A DNA stretch of 64,000 nucleotides from DATKUC01 sp964577375 (GTDB lineage: Bacteria > Spirochaetota > Spirochaetia > DSM-27196 > DATKUC01): NCBI GenBank assembly GCA_964577375.1, contig CAZNYW010000015.1, positions 4,645 to 68,644 of the forward strand. Reading direction: 5' to 3'. Positions 25,799-34,245 of this stretch are shown in pieces. The notes beneath the pieces are model-generated. The model was given only the letters and a program-made list of their open reading frames with translations. It did no database searches and had not been told where the DNA came from. The position numbers and the translations under genes are program-made. Every line of letters begins with the position of its first letter. Positions within the stretch are counted from its first letter, which is position 1.

Positions 25799-27391
25799 CT
25801 ACTCCCCTGACGCTGCAGGGCCACCGGAGCCACGACCGCGTTTCAGAAGAAACGCCGGAACAAGTGCGATAAGGGTGAACGCTGCGGTAATAAGGAACAC
25901 ATCGTCGATAGCGTTCACGTAGGAGTTCTGGGTTACCATTCCGTTGAGCACAGCGATTGCACCACCCTTTCCCCGCGTGCCGCCTCCGAGGGCGGCGCTC
26001 AGCTTTGCGACCATCCCGGAGACTACGGGGCTCGCGGTGTTCAGTGCCGAGTTGATGTTTACCCGGTGCATCGCCTGACGGGTGCTGAGTATCGATGTGA
26101 GCACCGCGATTCCGAATGAACCGGCAACACGGCCGATGATGTTGGTGACTGCCGATGCCCTGGCGATGAGTGCGTCGGGAATGTCGGCGAGTGCCGAAGT
26201 CTGAGCCGGCATATTGGCAAGCGGCATCACCACGCCCCGTATCATCACCCAGATCACTACCGTCGACGTTGCGGTGACCACGCTGAGATTGTGAAACAGG
26301 TAGGTGGTCAGCGCAAGCAGAAGCACGCCGGTCACTACGAGAGGTCTTGGACCGATCTTGTCGTACAGACGCCCGATCACCGGCATCATCATGCCGGATA
26401 CAAGGGCCCCGGGCATCAGGAGCATGCCGGTCTGAAACGCTCCGAGGCCACGGATGTTCTGCAGAAAGAGCGGCAGGTAGAAGAGCCCCGCGTACATGCC
26501 GACGGTGGTCACGACGATGAGGATGTTGGCCCACATGAAGGAGGGATACTTGAACACCCGGAGGTCGAGCAGCGGCTTCTTGGCGGTAAGCTCGATGTAG
26601 ATGAAGAGGGCGAACGCTACCGCGCTCGTGAAAAGCAGCAGCACGGTGGGCTCGGCTCCCCAGCCCCAGTCTGCTCCCTTGCTGAGCGCGAGGAGGAGCG
26701 AAAACAGCGCAACCGACGAGGTGAGAGAGCCTCCGATGTCCAGCCTGCCCGGGTGGGCACTCTCGAACGCCGGGAGGAACGACCAGGAGAGCAGCACGCC
26801 GATCACGCCGACCGGCAGGTTGATGGTGAAGATCCAGCGCCAGTCGACATACTCAACGAGGTAACCGCCCAGGGTAGGTCCCAGTGCCGGCGCAACCAGC
26901 AGTGCAATGCCGAAAATACCCATCGCGCGACCGATGCGGTCGCGTGGAACCAGCCGGTAGACCATGGCCATGGTCGTCGGCATGATCATTCCGCCTCCCA
27001 CCGCCTGGATTATCCGCGCGGCGATCAGAAACTGGAGGGAGGGCGCGGCTGCACAGAGAAGCGAGCCGAGGACGAAGACACCCATTGCGAGCATATAGAG
27101 GTTCTTCAGTCCCAGCCGGTCGCCGAGCCAGCCGGAGAAGGGGACGACCACGCCCAGCGCAAGCAGGTAGGCCGTGGCAACCCACTGAACTGCAGTCGTG
27201 TCGACGCCAAAGACATTCATCATCGTCGGAATGGCGACGTTGACGATGCTCGTGTCGAGAATCGCCATGAAGGCGCCTATGAGGCCTACCAGAACCGGGG
27301 CAAGCCAGTGAGCGGTCCGGGGTGACTTTGCAGGCTCGACCGCGGTTGTTGCGGTCTGTTGCCGGTCTTCCGTTCGGGTTGCGTCACTCAC
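25799..27391 (-). CDS. DHA2-family multidrug efflux transporter (EmrB/QacA-like)
   Basis: A 530-residue, 14-helix major facilitator antiporter. Motif D1 reads FMAILDTSIVNVAIP, motif A GWLGDRLGLKNLY, and motif C lies in GIALLVAPALGPTLGGYLVEYVDWRWIF. A GTG start at 27391 is chosen because GGAGG lies 6 bp upstream and it overlaps the padR stop by 8 bp; longer upstream versions run into padR. It would export toxic compounds using the proton gradient together with the HlyD-like adaptor. Substrates are unknown. Confidence 0.9.
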   Translation of the reverse strand: MSDATRTEDRQQTATTAVEPAKSPRTAHWLAPVLVGLIGAFMAILDTSIVNVAIPTMMNVFGVDTTAVQWVATAYLLALGVVVPFSGWLGDRLGLKNLYMLAMGVFVLGSLLCAAAPSLQFLIAARIIQAVGGGMIMPTTMAMVYRLVPRDRIGRAMGIFGIALLVAPALGPTLGGYLVEYVDWRWIFTINLPVGVIGVLLSWSFLPAFESAHPGRLDIGGSLTSSVALFSLLLALSKGADWGWGAEPTVLLLFTSAVAFALFIYIELTAKKPLLDLRVFKYPSFMWANILIVVTTVGMYAGLFYLPLFLQNIRGLGAFQTGMLLMPGALVSGMMMPVIGRLYDKIGPRPLVVTGVLLLALTTYLFHNLSVVTATSTVVIWVMIRGVVMPLANMPAQTSALADIPDALIARASAVTNIIGRVAGSFGIAVLTSILSTRQAMHRVNINSALNTASPVVSGMVAKLSAALGGGTRGKGGAIAVLNGMVTQNSYVNAIDDVFLITAAFTLIALVPAFLLKRGRGSGGPAASGE

Positions 27392-27920
27392 GGTCCGCCT
27401 CCTTCGTAGAAAGATCGGTAAGATCGTCGATCCAGGAGAGCTCCTGGAGGTTGCGATTCTCCCGATGCTCGACGATCCGTTTGATCCAGGGGGAGCTGTA
27501 TATCTCTGCCAGGCTTTCCTGCCGCGAGCGCCGAAGGGCGACTCGCTTGCGCAGCACCTCACGGCGCCGCTCGAGGATGGCCTGTCTGTTGGTCCGGTTG
27601 ATGAACTCGAAAAATGCTACACGCACGGTAAACTCTTCATCCTTTTCAGCCTCTGTATCGCCGAAATCGGAAATCATCTCCAGAAAGCGCTTTTCACCTT
27701 CCGCGGTAATTCTGTACATGTGACGAGACCGTTTCCCGCTCTGCTCACAATCCTCACGCTGTACCGCTCCCAGCTTCTCGAGCCGGTGAAGTGAGGGGTA
27801 GAGCAGGTTGGTATTGAGCTTGCGTGGACCGGTCAGGATCCTGTCGACGTGCTTCCTGATGTCGTAGCCGTGTCGCGGCGCGATCTTCAGGAAGGCAAGT
27901 ACTATTAGATCTGTCAACAT
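27384..27920 (-). CDS. PadR-family transcriptional regulator
   Basis: A 178-residue PadR protein. The winged helix at residues 1-80 reads LTDLIVLAFLKIAPRHGYDI...LLYPSLHRLEKLGAV...RHMYRITAEGEKRF. A C-terminal helical dimerisation domain follows (residues 95-178). It overlaps the start of the efflux transporter gene and is the first gene of the three-gene operon, the usual arrangement in which PadR represses its own efflux operon until a drug binds. Confidence 0.88.
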   Translation of the reverse strand: MLTDLIVLAFLKIAPRHGYDIRKHVDRILTGPRKLNTNLLYPSLHRLEKLGAVQREDCEQSGKRSRHMYRITAEGEKRFLEMISDFGDTEAEKDEEFTVRVAFFEFINRTNRQAILERRREVLRKRVALRRSRQESLAEIYSSPWIKRIVEHRENRNLQELSWIDDLTDLSTKEADRE

Positions 27921-27957
27921 TGATTCTTCTCGCGAGACGCGATGACGCGTCGGATAT

Positions 27958-27968
27958 GATAATTTATC
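27958..27968. promoter_or_regulatory. Candidate PadR operator
   Basis: GATAA-T-TTATC is a perfect 11-bp palindrome 38 bp upstream of the padR start in an AT-rich patch. PadR sites are often ATGT-N8-ACAT, which this is not, so the assignment rests on position and symmetry only. Confidence 0.3.
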
Positions 27969-28084
27969 TTATTCGGACGCCAACGGCAACAGCTATGTGA
28001 TGATACGGGGCACCCGATCACGCTTGCCGGGGATCCTGCGGATATCGAAGCGGCCGACGGTTCTGGAAAACTACCGGAAATGGA

Positions 28085-28112
28085 TTGACATTATCAGGTT
28101 TAGTGCTCTAAT
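28085..28112 (+). promoter_or_regulatory. Strong promoter of a candidate small RNA
   Basis: Consensus TTGACA (28085-28090) and extended -10 TGC-TCTAAT (hexamer 28107-28112) are spaced by 16 bp. No protein gene follows on this strand before the terminator at 28149-28196. Confidence 0.65.
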
Positions 28113-28117
28113 CACGT

Positions 28118-28197
28118 GTTCACTTTTAATAGAGTTTTAGTTCTATTCGGGGTGCCCGCCTTTCTTGAATGTTCTTCCTCACGGCACCCCTTTTTTG
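28118..28197 (+). ncRNA. Candidate small regulatory RNA (about 78 nt)
   Basis: The predicted transcript runs from the promoter to a U6 intrinsic terminator. It would contain a first stem AATAGA/TCTATT (28128-28133 with 28142-28147) and the terminator stem. There is no credible reading frame inside. It lies between the padR operon and the chemotaxis receptor gene, whose 3' end it nearly touches. A short 5' leader of something lost is the alternative. Confidence 0.5.
28149..28196 (+). terminator. Plus-strand intrinsic terminator
   Basis: GGGGTGCC (28149-28156) pairs with GGCACCCC (28183-28190), followed by TTTTTT (28191-28196). On the minus strand no T-run follows the stem, so it acts on the plus strand, where the only upstream promoter is that of the candidate small RNA. 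Confidence 0.85.
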
Positions 28198-28202
28198 TGC
28201 TC

Positions 28203-30143
28203 TCAGGTCAACAACCCGCCGGCAACTTCCCCGGGGGCAACCTGCTCGCGGGAAACGTACGCCGCATCTGCCCGCGTTCGGAAGAAGGAGACCGCGTCCG
28301 CCACCTTGCCGGACAGCTCGTCGCCCTCTCTGTTTATGTCGACTATGCGCTGCACCGCCTGGTTGATCTGCGTCATGCCGGCGCTTATCTCGTTCACTGC
28401 ACCGGTGACCTGCTGGTTGAGGTCATTCAGATTTGAAACCGCGAGCAGAATCTCTCTATTCCCCGCCCGCATCTCGGACGAGCCGGTTCGCACGGTATGA
28501 GCAATGTCGAGCATCTGCTCGAGCGCCGCTGTAACCGATTCGGCATGTCCCTCCTGCTCCTGCATCGTTTCGGCAAACCGGGAGACCAGCGTCCTCATGA
28601 AGTCGACACGGTCGTTAACCTCATCGAAGGAGAGGCTGGTTTCGTCGGAGGACCGCACGGTCTGTTCCACGAGACCGGCGAGCTTCTTCAGATTTTCCTT
28701 GATGCGCCGGGATTGCATGGAGGAGCTTTCGGCCAGCTTTCGAATTTCGGCCGCCACCACCGAAAAGCCGCTGCCCTCGGTCCGCGTGTGCGCGGCCTCG
28801 ATCGCCGCGTTCATTGCGAGCAGGCTGGTCTGTCCGGCAACGTTCGCGATCAGCAGGTTTGCATCCGCAAGCAGCTGCGATGACTCGGCCGCCTCCCGCA
28901 CGATGCGGGTCACATCCTGAATCCGGTCTTTGCCCTGCAGCGACGCCTGCACGAGCGCCCGTACCTCACCATCTGCAGTTCCGGAAAGCTCGATCAGTGA
29001 CGTGCCGCCCGCAAGCATCTCGCGCACGATCTGAAAGGAGCTGTCGATGTGCTCCAGCTCCTTCTGTACCATTTCGTCAAGGGCGCCGATGTTCCTGGTC
29101 AGCTGCTCGACGGCGGCGGAGGTCTGCACGACGTTTGCGCTCTGCCCTTCCATTTGCGAGCGGCTGCTCTGCAGGTTGGCGTCTATCTGGTGGATGGCGG
29201 AGGAAACCTCCTCGAGCTCCTCGGTGAGCCGTCTTCGGCCGTTTCGCAGGTCTGCCAGGCTCCGGTCGATGAGGTCGACCCGGTGAGCGGTATTGTCCTG
29301 ATAGTCGTTGAACCGTTCGATGAGCTCGCCGAGCTCATCTCTCGTTTCGCGAATCGCCCGTTCCGAAAGGTCGCCGTCGATGCCGCGTTGAATGGTCCGG
29401 GTGAACCGTCTGATCGGCGCAACGAAAAAACGGCTCAAGGTGACAACGTTCAGCAGCGCAACGAGGGCACAGAAGAGGCCGGCGACAATGTTGAGCGGCA
29501 ACGTTGTCAGCATCCCTACGCGGCCGGATTCGACGATGGTGTCGCGAATGAGGTTGGTGACGACGAGAAACAGCGCGACCCCGACGAGAAGGCCCAGGAT
29601 ATTCATGGTGAGCTTCGACTGCATTCGCAGCGACGGCGAATCGCACAGAAGGGGCAGCGATACCGAGGCCTGCTCCGTCGAAAGCACCGCCGCATTGAAA
29701 AGAAAGGAGGTCACCATTATCTGGAATGCTGCCATCAGGACGAACATGTAGACCAGCGCGGACGGAAAATCGGTGCCGGCCGCCGCATACGCGAAGAGCG
29801 GAGCTGCCACAATGTGGACCGCCGACGCGGCAAGCAGCACCAGCGGAAGCCTGTTGATTCGGCGAACCGCGTTTTCAGCCGGGATCGGGCTCCGGTCCCC
29901 ACGGCCGGGCTTGAGGCCCTCACCGCTCGCCGTGGTCACGGCCATTCGCCACGCGTAGGCGAGCCCGACGAGCGCGAAGATGATCTGGTATGCGAGCATT
30001 GCTGGGCTTCCAGCAATTCGCATGAGCTCTTTTATTGAAAGAAAACCGGAGACCACCGCAAAAGGACCGAGAAGCAAGATCGGGAAGAACACCAGTGCGA
30101 GCACGATCAACGAAATCCGGATCTGATAGGTCATATTCGTCAT
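28203..30143 (-). CDS. Methyl-accepting chemotaxis protein
   Basis: A 646-residue chemoreceptor. About six hydrophobic helices occupy residues 1-240, so the sensory part is mostly membrane-embedded rather than a large periplasmic domain. A HAMP-like segment follows (ending SERAIRETRDELGELIERF), then a long coiled-coil signalling domain. Its hairpin tip reads IANVAGQTSLLAMNAAIEAA, a form I associate with spirochaetes. It would control the CheA kinase. No che genes are adjacent. The ligand is unknown. The start ATG 30143 has AGGTAG upstream. Confidence 0.9.
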   Translation of the reverse strand: MTNMTYQIRISLIVLALVFFPILLLGPFAVVSGFLSIKELMRIAGSPAMLAYQIIFALVGLAYAWRMAVTTASGEGLKPGRGDRSPIPAENAVRRINRLPLVLLAASAVHIVAAPLFAYAAAGTDFPSALVYMFVLMAAFQIMVTSFLFNAAVLSTEQASVSLPLLCDSPSLRMQSKLTMNILGLLVGVALFLVVTNLIRDTIVESGRVGMLTTLPLNIVAGLFCALVALLNVVTLSRFFVAPIRRFTRTIQRGIDGDLSERAIRETRDELGELIERFNDYQDNTAHRVDLIDRSLADLRNGRRRLTEELEEVSSAIHQIDANLQSSRSQMEGQSANVVQTSAAVEQLTRNIGALDEMVQKELEHIDSSFQIVREMLAGGTSLIELSGTADGEVRALVQASLQGKDRIQDVTRIVREAAESSQLLADANLLIANVAGQTSLLAMNAAIEAAHTRTEGSGFSVVAAEIRKLAESSSMQSRRIKENLKKLAGLVEQTVRSSDETSLSFDEVNDRVDFMRTLVSRFAETMQEQEGHAESVTAALEQMLDIAHTVRTGSSEMRAGNREILLAVSNLNDLNQQVTGAVNEISAGMTQINQAVQRIVDINREGDELSGKVADAVSFFRTRADAAYVSREQVAPGEVAGGLLT

Positions 30144-30210
30144 TCGCTACCTGCCTGAAAAACCGACTTCGGAGATAGGATAATGTCGGCCCTGTCAAAA
30201 GGCAAACGAA

Positions 30211-30345
30211 GTATCAACAAGCGTGTTGATAAATCGATCTAAATCATTCCAGGACCGGTCTTTAACATCAAAATCTTGTCAACGGCAGCGTAGGTTCTTT
30301 CAGGGCGTTGAACTGGGCGAGCGGCATCAACAGGCTTCTTTATAC
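30211..30345 (+). repeat. Dispersed 135-bp repeat, copy 1
   Basis: It aligns end to end with the elements at 45291-45426 and 60762-60896 (inverted). The left end is TATCAACAAGCGTGTTGATA, itself a perfect 8-bp stem with loop AGCG. The right end (GGCATCAACAGGCTTCTTTA...) is an imperfect inverted copy of the left. It is intergenic, between the divergent chemoreceptor and AraC-type genes. The structure fits a small non-autonomous mobile element, but a structured RNA is possible. Confidence 0.75.
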
Positions 30346-30359
30346 CACCCAGTGATTCG

Positions 30360-30388
30360 TTGACAACTGCGCGGACCGCGTCTAGACT
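30360..30388 (+). promoter_or_regulatory. Promoter-like pair before the AraC-type regulator
   Basis: TTGACA (30360-30365) and TAGACT (30383-30388) are 17 bp apart. The predicted start would fall within the GGAGGGG ribosome site (30393-30399), so the message would be nearly leaderless. This makes the assignment uncertain. Confidence 0.35.
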
Positions 30389-30405
30389 GAGCGGAGGGGA
30401 ACGAA

Positions 30406-32703
30406 ATGCAGATTGGAAGCCCGCGATCCGTGATTTCGCACGTGTGGGCGAATTCCTATACGAAGCGGGTCATCTTTTACGTTACCGCGCTGGTCTCCGC
30501 GGTGGTAATTGTTGGCGCCGCTGCCTCCTACCTCGTGATGCGAAATCAGATCAGCAACATGGCCGAGAACCGCACGCTCCAGGAGCTTCACCGGACCGGC
30601 ACCTCCTTCTCGACCATTTTCACCTCCTCGATAATTCCCGCGGCGGAGCAGCTGTTCGAAACCGCGGAGGTGAACAACCTGATCTACGGTAGCCACATAT
30701 CGATGGCACAGCTTCTGACTGCGACGCAGTTCGTTGACCGGTTCAAGCTTGCGAATCCCCTGATCGATTCGATCGTCGTCTACAACAGCCAGCGCAACGT
30801 CATCTATTCCACCGAGTACGGACTTACCGACGCCGATGATCGCCGCAACTCCGCGCTGATGCGCATCTTCCGTCAGATCAACGATTTCAGGCTCTACCGT
30901 TTCATCCCGCGGCGCGACGGTGAAAAGAAGCTCTTGACGGTAATATTCGGTACGCGTCCTTATGTTGGAACCAGGCTCCTTGGAGGGCTCGTGGTCAACG
31001 TAAGCGAGTCCGCCGTGCGCAGTCAGCTGCTCGGCCGGTTCCGGGAGGATGGCTCCCGACTGACGATACTCGACAGCTCCGGCACCCTGCTCTCCGACAA
31101 CGATCCTACTGCTTTCGGAACGGACGCGGAAAACGATCCCGTGCTCCGTCGGGTCGTTTCGATTGCCGGCGAGTCGGGTACGTTTACGATCCGGGACGGC
31201 AACTCCTCCCGCCTCGTCTCTTTCGTCCGCGAGCCGCTTGCAGGATGGACCTTCGTTTCTTCCACGCCGAGCCGCCTTCTCTTTTCAGGAATAGCGAGGT
31301 GGCGCAACGAGATCATCCTCATCTTCTCGCTCCTGCTGCTGCTCTCGATCTTTCTTGCGGTCACCGCAGGAAGACGGGTATCGGCGCCGCTAGGACGCCT
31401 CCTGCTGCAGGCCCGCGTTCTCCAGTCTGGCCTTTCCGAGCTCGGCTCCACCGACGCGCATCGCGACGATGTCGCCCTGGTTTCGGAAACGATGGATCTT
31501 CTCCAGAAACGCCTGCGTGATCTGTCCCGGTCGCGCGGAACGGGCGAGATCTCGCTGTCCCGTATCTTCGGAAGGGCACTGCTCGACCAGGCAGTCTCTG
31601 CCGAGGAACATGAGCGGCTGAGTGCGAGGCTATTCGATTCCGCTTCCGGGGAGGTGTGGATCCTAACCCACGTAGCTGACCGGGCCGAGCTTGTCGGTCT
31701 GGATTCGCGTTCACACCTTCCCGACATCTGCCGGGATCTCGCGCGGCGGCTGTCCGGTCTGCCGGAGGTACTTTGCGCGGTGCATGTCGAGAAATGCACG
31801 GTAGCGGCAGCGTTGGCAGCGGGCGGGGACGAGGTCTTCGGATTGCCGGTCGGCGTCAAGGAGCTGCTCGACAGTGTGGGCGCGAGCGGCGACATGACCT
31901 TCACTACCGGCGTAAGCGATCCGGTCGATGACTTCGACGAGCTTTCCTCTGCCTACGATGCGGCGGCAGAAGCCGTGCATCTGCGGTTCCGTCACGGCAG
32001 GGGAAAGGTTATCGTGCAGGAGGACCGGTTGAAGGCGACGGACGCCTATGCGCTTCCGGAGGGTGAGCTGCGCAGGCTTTCCGAGCAGGCAAGGCTGCTC
32101 AATGCCGGGGCGGTTGACGCGGTAATTCGCGAGCTTCTCGACGGAGTTCTGCCCTACCGGTACGAAGACTTCGTGTTTCTAGCGCAGCACATCCTGCACA
32201 TCCTCGAGCGCGTCTTTGTCGACTCCGGCACCATGAGCGGACGCGACCTCGCAGAGTACCGGTCGCACGTGCTGAACGTAAAGTGGATTGAAACCGGCGA
32301 AGACGTGAGGGACCTTGCCCTCCGCTGGTACCGGCTTTTTGCCGACACGGTGCACGACGGCGATACAGAAAGGCTCTCGGCGCTCGTTGCGGACGTCAAG
32401 AAGGTCGTAGACCAGTCGCTCTTCGATCCCGACCTCAGTACCAAGAGCGTGGCAGGCCGGCTGAAATTGTCGGTCAACTACGTCCGAACCTCCTTCCGGA
32501 GCGCCACCGGCGACTCGATATCCAACCACATTACGCGGCTGCGCATCGAACGCTGCAAGGAGCTGCTCAAGAGCTCGAGCCTGCCGGTGAAGGAGATTGC
32601 TCAAAGTGTGGGATTCCAGAACTACAACTACTTTTTCACCCTCTTCAAGAAGCAGACCGGACGCACTCCGCAGGAATACCAGCGCCAGTTCATCATCATG
32701 TGA
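30406..32703 (+). CDS. Membrane-bound AraC-family one-component regulator
   Basis: A 765-residue regulator with membrane helices at about residues 21-45 and 297-322 that flank an extracytoplasmic Cache-like sensor. A linker and helical region follow, and two AraC helix-turn-helix units at about residues 665-765 (LSTKSVAGRLKLSVNYVRTSF and PVKEIAQSVGFQNYNYFFTL). This layout is common in Gram-positives and spirochaetes upstream of sugar ABC operons. It lies directly before such an operon on the same strand, so it probably activates the glycoside uptake genes from an external signal. GGAGGGG precedes ATG 30406. Confidence 0.88.
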   Translation: MQIGSPRSVISHVWANSYTKRVIFYVTALVSAVVIVGAAASYLVMRNQISNMAENRTLQELHRTGTSFSTIFTSSIIPAAEQLFETAEVNNLIYGSHISMAQLLTATQFVDRFKLANPLIDSIVVYNSQRNVIYSTEYGLTDADDRRNSALMRIFRQINDFRLYRFIPRRDGEKKLLTVIFGTRPYVGTRLLGGLVVNVSESAVRSQLLGRFREDGSRLTILDSSGTLLSDNDPTAFGTDAENDPVLRRVVSIAGESGTFTIRDGNSSRLVSFVREPLAGWTFVSSTPSRLLFSGIARWRNEIILIFSLLLLLSIFLAVTAGRRVSAPLGRLLLQARVLQSGLSELGSTDAHRDDVALVSETMDLLQKRLRDLSRSRGTGEISLSRIFGRALLDQAVSAEEHERLSARLFDSASGEVWILTHVADRAELVGLDSRSHLPDICRDLARRLSGLPEVLCAVHVEKCTVAAALAAGGDEVFGLPVGVKELLDSVGASGDMTFTTGVSDPVDDFDELSSAYDAAAEAVHLRFRHGRGKVIVQEDRLKATDAYALPEGELRRLSEQARLLNAGAVDAVIRELLDGVLPYRYEDFVFLAQHILHILERVFVDSGTMSGRDLAEYRSHVLNVKWIETGEDVRDLALRWYRLFADTVHDGDTERLSALVADVKKVVDQSLFDPDLSTKSVAGRLKLSVNYVRTSFRSATGDSISNHITRLRIERCKELLKSSSLPVKEIAQSVGFQNYNYFFTLFKKQTGRTPQEYQRQFIIM

Positions 32704-32856
32704 GGGAATTTGCAGTCCCTTTCATCGCGCAACTGAGCTTTCGTAGCATTTCATAGTATGCGGGAATCGAATACGCAGGGAAGAATGGATCTAAGACCGA
32801 CGACACGTGCCGCCCTTGCGGGCTGCCGCGACCGTCAACCACGAAGGGGGTTCTAC

Positions 32857-34167
32857 ATGAAGATTCGTTTCCTTTCGAAGGGAGTTGTCGTGCTGCTGGC
32901 ACTGCTTGCCCTGGCATCGATTCCTCTGTTCGCCAAAGGTGCTTCGGAACAGCCGGCCGCCAGTGCCGGGCCGACGACCATCACCTATGTCCTGTGGCAG
33001 GATCCGACCTACGCGAACATCATCCAGGCGTACAACGATGCGCAGTCGAACATTAAGGTCGATCCGCAGATCGTCACCTCGGCCGACTACGAGACCAAGC
33101 TGACCACCATGCTCGCCGGCGGCGTCTACATGGACGCCTACATGGAAAAGCGCCAGACCGACATGTTTGCACAGTATGCGAACGGCTACATCGAACCGCT
33201 CGACAGCTTCATAAAGAAGTACAACTTCGACACGAGCGGGCTGGAAAGCTACAAGGCTGCCGTCACGATCGACGGCAAGACCCTCGCGATCCCATTCCGC
33301 GGCGCACGCTATTACATCTACTACAACAAGAAGATGTTTGAGGCTGCCGGAATCGACACGCCTGACAAGTACGTACAGCGCGGCGAGTGGACCTGGAAGA
33401 AGTTCATGGAAGTTGCCGAAAAGCTCTCGAGCGGCGACGGCAAGAAGTACGGAGCCTTCTTCTACACCTGGGGCCAGCTCAACATGTTCCCGGCGATTCA
33501 GGACAACGTGAGCTTCATCACCCGGGACGGAAAGATCGATATCAACAACACCGTCCTGCAGGCCTTCAAGATGAGGAAGGAGCTCGAGCAGAAGAAGGCG
33601 ATCATGCCCTACGCGGACATCGTTGCCACCAAGCTGCACTACTCGCAGGCCTTCTATAACGGAAACGTCGCGATGCTCCCGATCGGTGAGTGGTTCCCCG
33701 GCTTCATGCTCGACGGCAAGAAGAAGGATCTCCTGAAGGGGTACACCTGGAACGACTGGGGCGTGACCCGCCTCCCGGACGACCAGTCGAGCTACGCGTC
33801 GGTCGGCGCTCCCACGTTCAATAACATCTTCTCGGGTTCCAAGAACAAGGACGCTGCGTTCCAGTTCATCAGCTGGATGGGCGGACCGCAGGGTGCCGAG
33901 ATCGTCGCGAAGAATGGATTCCTCCCCGCCATGGTTACCCCGAAGGTGGTCGAAGCGCTGAAGAGCGTCATCCCGGATGAGGAGTCACTCAAGTACTTCA
34001 CCGAGAACGTCAAAGTCATCCCGCCCTACTACACCAAGTACGGTTCCCGCGTGGAGCAGGCGATCCTGAACACCTTGCAGCAGTACCTGCTGAACGACAT
34101 GACCGACCAGCAGGTCATGGATTCGCTTCGCACCAAACTGCAGGACATCATCAATACGACCAACTGA
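32857..34167 (+). CDS. ABC sugar-binding protein (family 1), glycoside locus
   Basis: A 436-residue extracellular binding protein. ATG 32857 with AAGGGGG upstream begins a signal peptide ending PLFAKGASEQP, the spirochaete-style processing region without a lipobox. Typical family sequence follows: ITYVLWQDPTYANIIQAYND, LAIPFRGARYYIYYNKKMF and PIGEWFPGFMLDG. It is the first gene of a cluster with two permeases and a GH2 enzyme, so an oligosaccharide or glycoside is the likely ligand. It was probably extended in prediction to 32758, but that start has no ribosome site. Confidence 0.9.
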   Translation: MKIRFLSKGVVVLLALLALASIPLFAKGASEQPAASAGPTTITYVLWQDPTYANIIQAYNDAQSNIKVDPQIVTSADYETKLTTMLAGGVYMDAYMEKRQTDMFAQYANGYIEPLDSFIKKYNFDTSGLESYKAAVTIDGKTLAIPFRGARYYIYYNKKMFEAAGIDTPDKYVQRGEWTWKKFMEVAEKLSSGDGKKYGAFFYTWGQLNMFPAIQDNVSFITRDGKIDINNTVLQAFKMRKELEQKKAIMPYADIVATKLHYSQAFYNGNVAMLPIGEWFPGFMLDGKKKDLLKGYTWNDWGVTRLPDDQSSYASVGAPTFNNIFSGSKNKDAAFQFISWMGGPQGAEIVAKNGFLPAMVTPKVVEALKSVIPDEESLKYFTENVKVIPPYYTKYGSRVEQAILNTLQQYLLNDMTDQQVMDSLRTKLQDIINTTN

Positions 34168-34180
34168 CAAGCGAACTCGA

Positions 34181-34217
34181 GGTCCGGCCGGTGTGGGCGC
34201 TGCCACGCCGCCGGGCC
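34181..34217 (+). promoter_or_regulatory. Intercistronic stem-loop after the second binding-protein gene
   Basis: About 15 pairs can form (GGTCCGGC, one bulged C, GGTGTGG with CCACGCCGCCGGGCC) around the loop GCGCTG. There is no U-tract. It occupies the same place as the hairpin at 2618-2642 in the other sugar operon, so it likely sets the binding-protein to permease ratio. Confidence 0.6.
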
Positions 34218-34245
34218 GATCTCATCGACACGGAGGTGCCGTCGG

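Noticed and set aside
30211..30345. Integron attC site as an explanation for the 135-bp repeats
   Set aside because: The size fits, but the ends do not show the RYYYAAC and GTTRRRY core sites, no gene cassettes lie between copies, and one copy is inverted 15 kb away.
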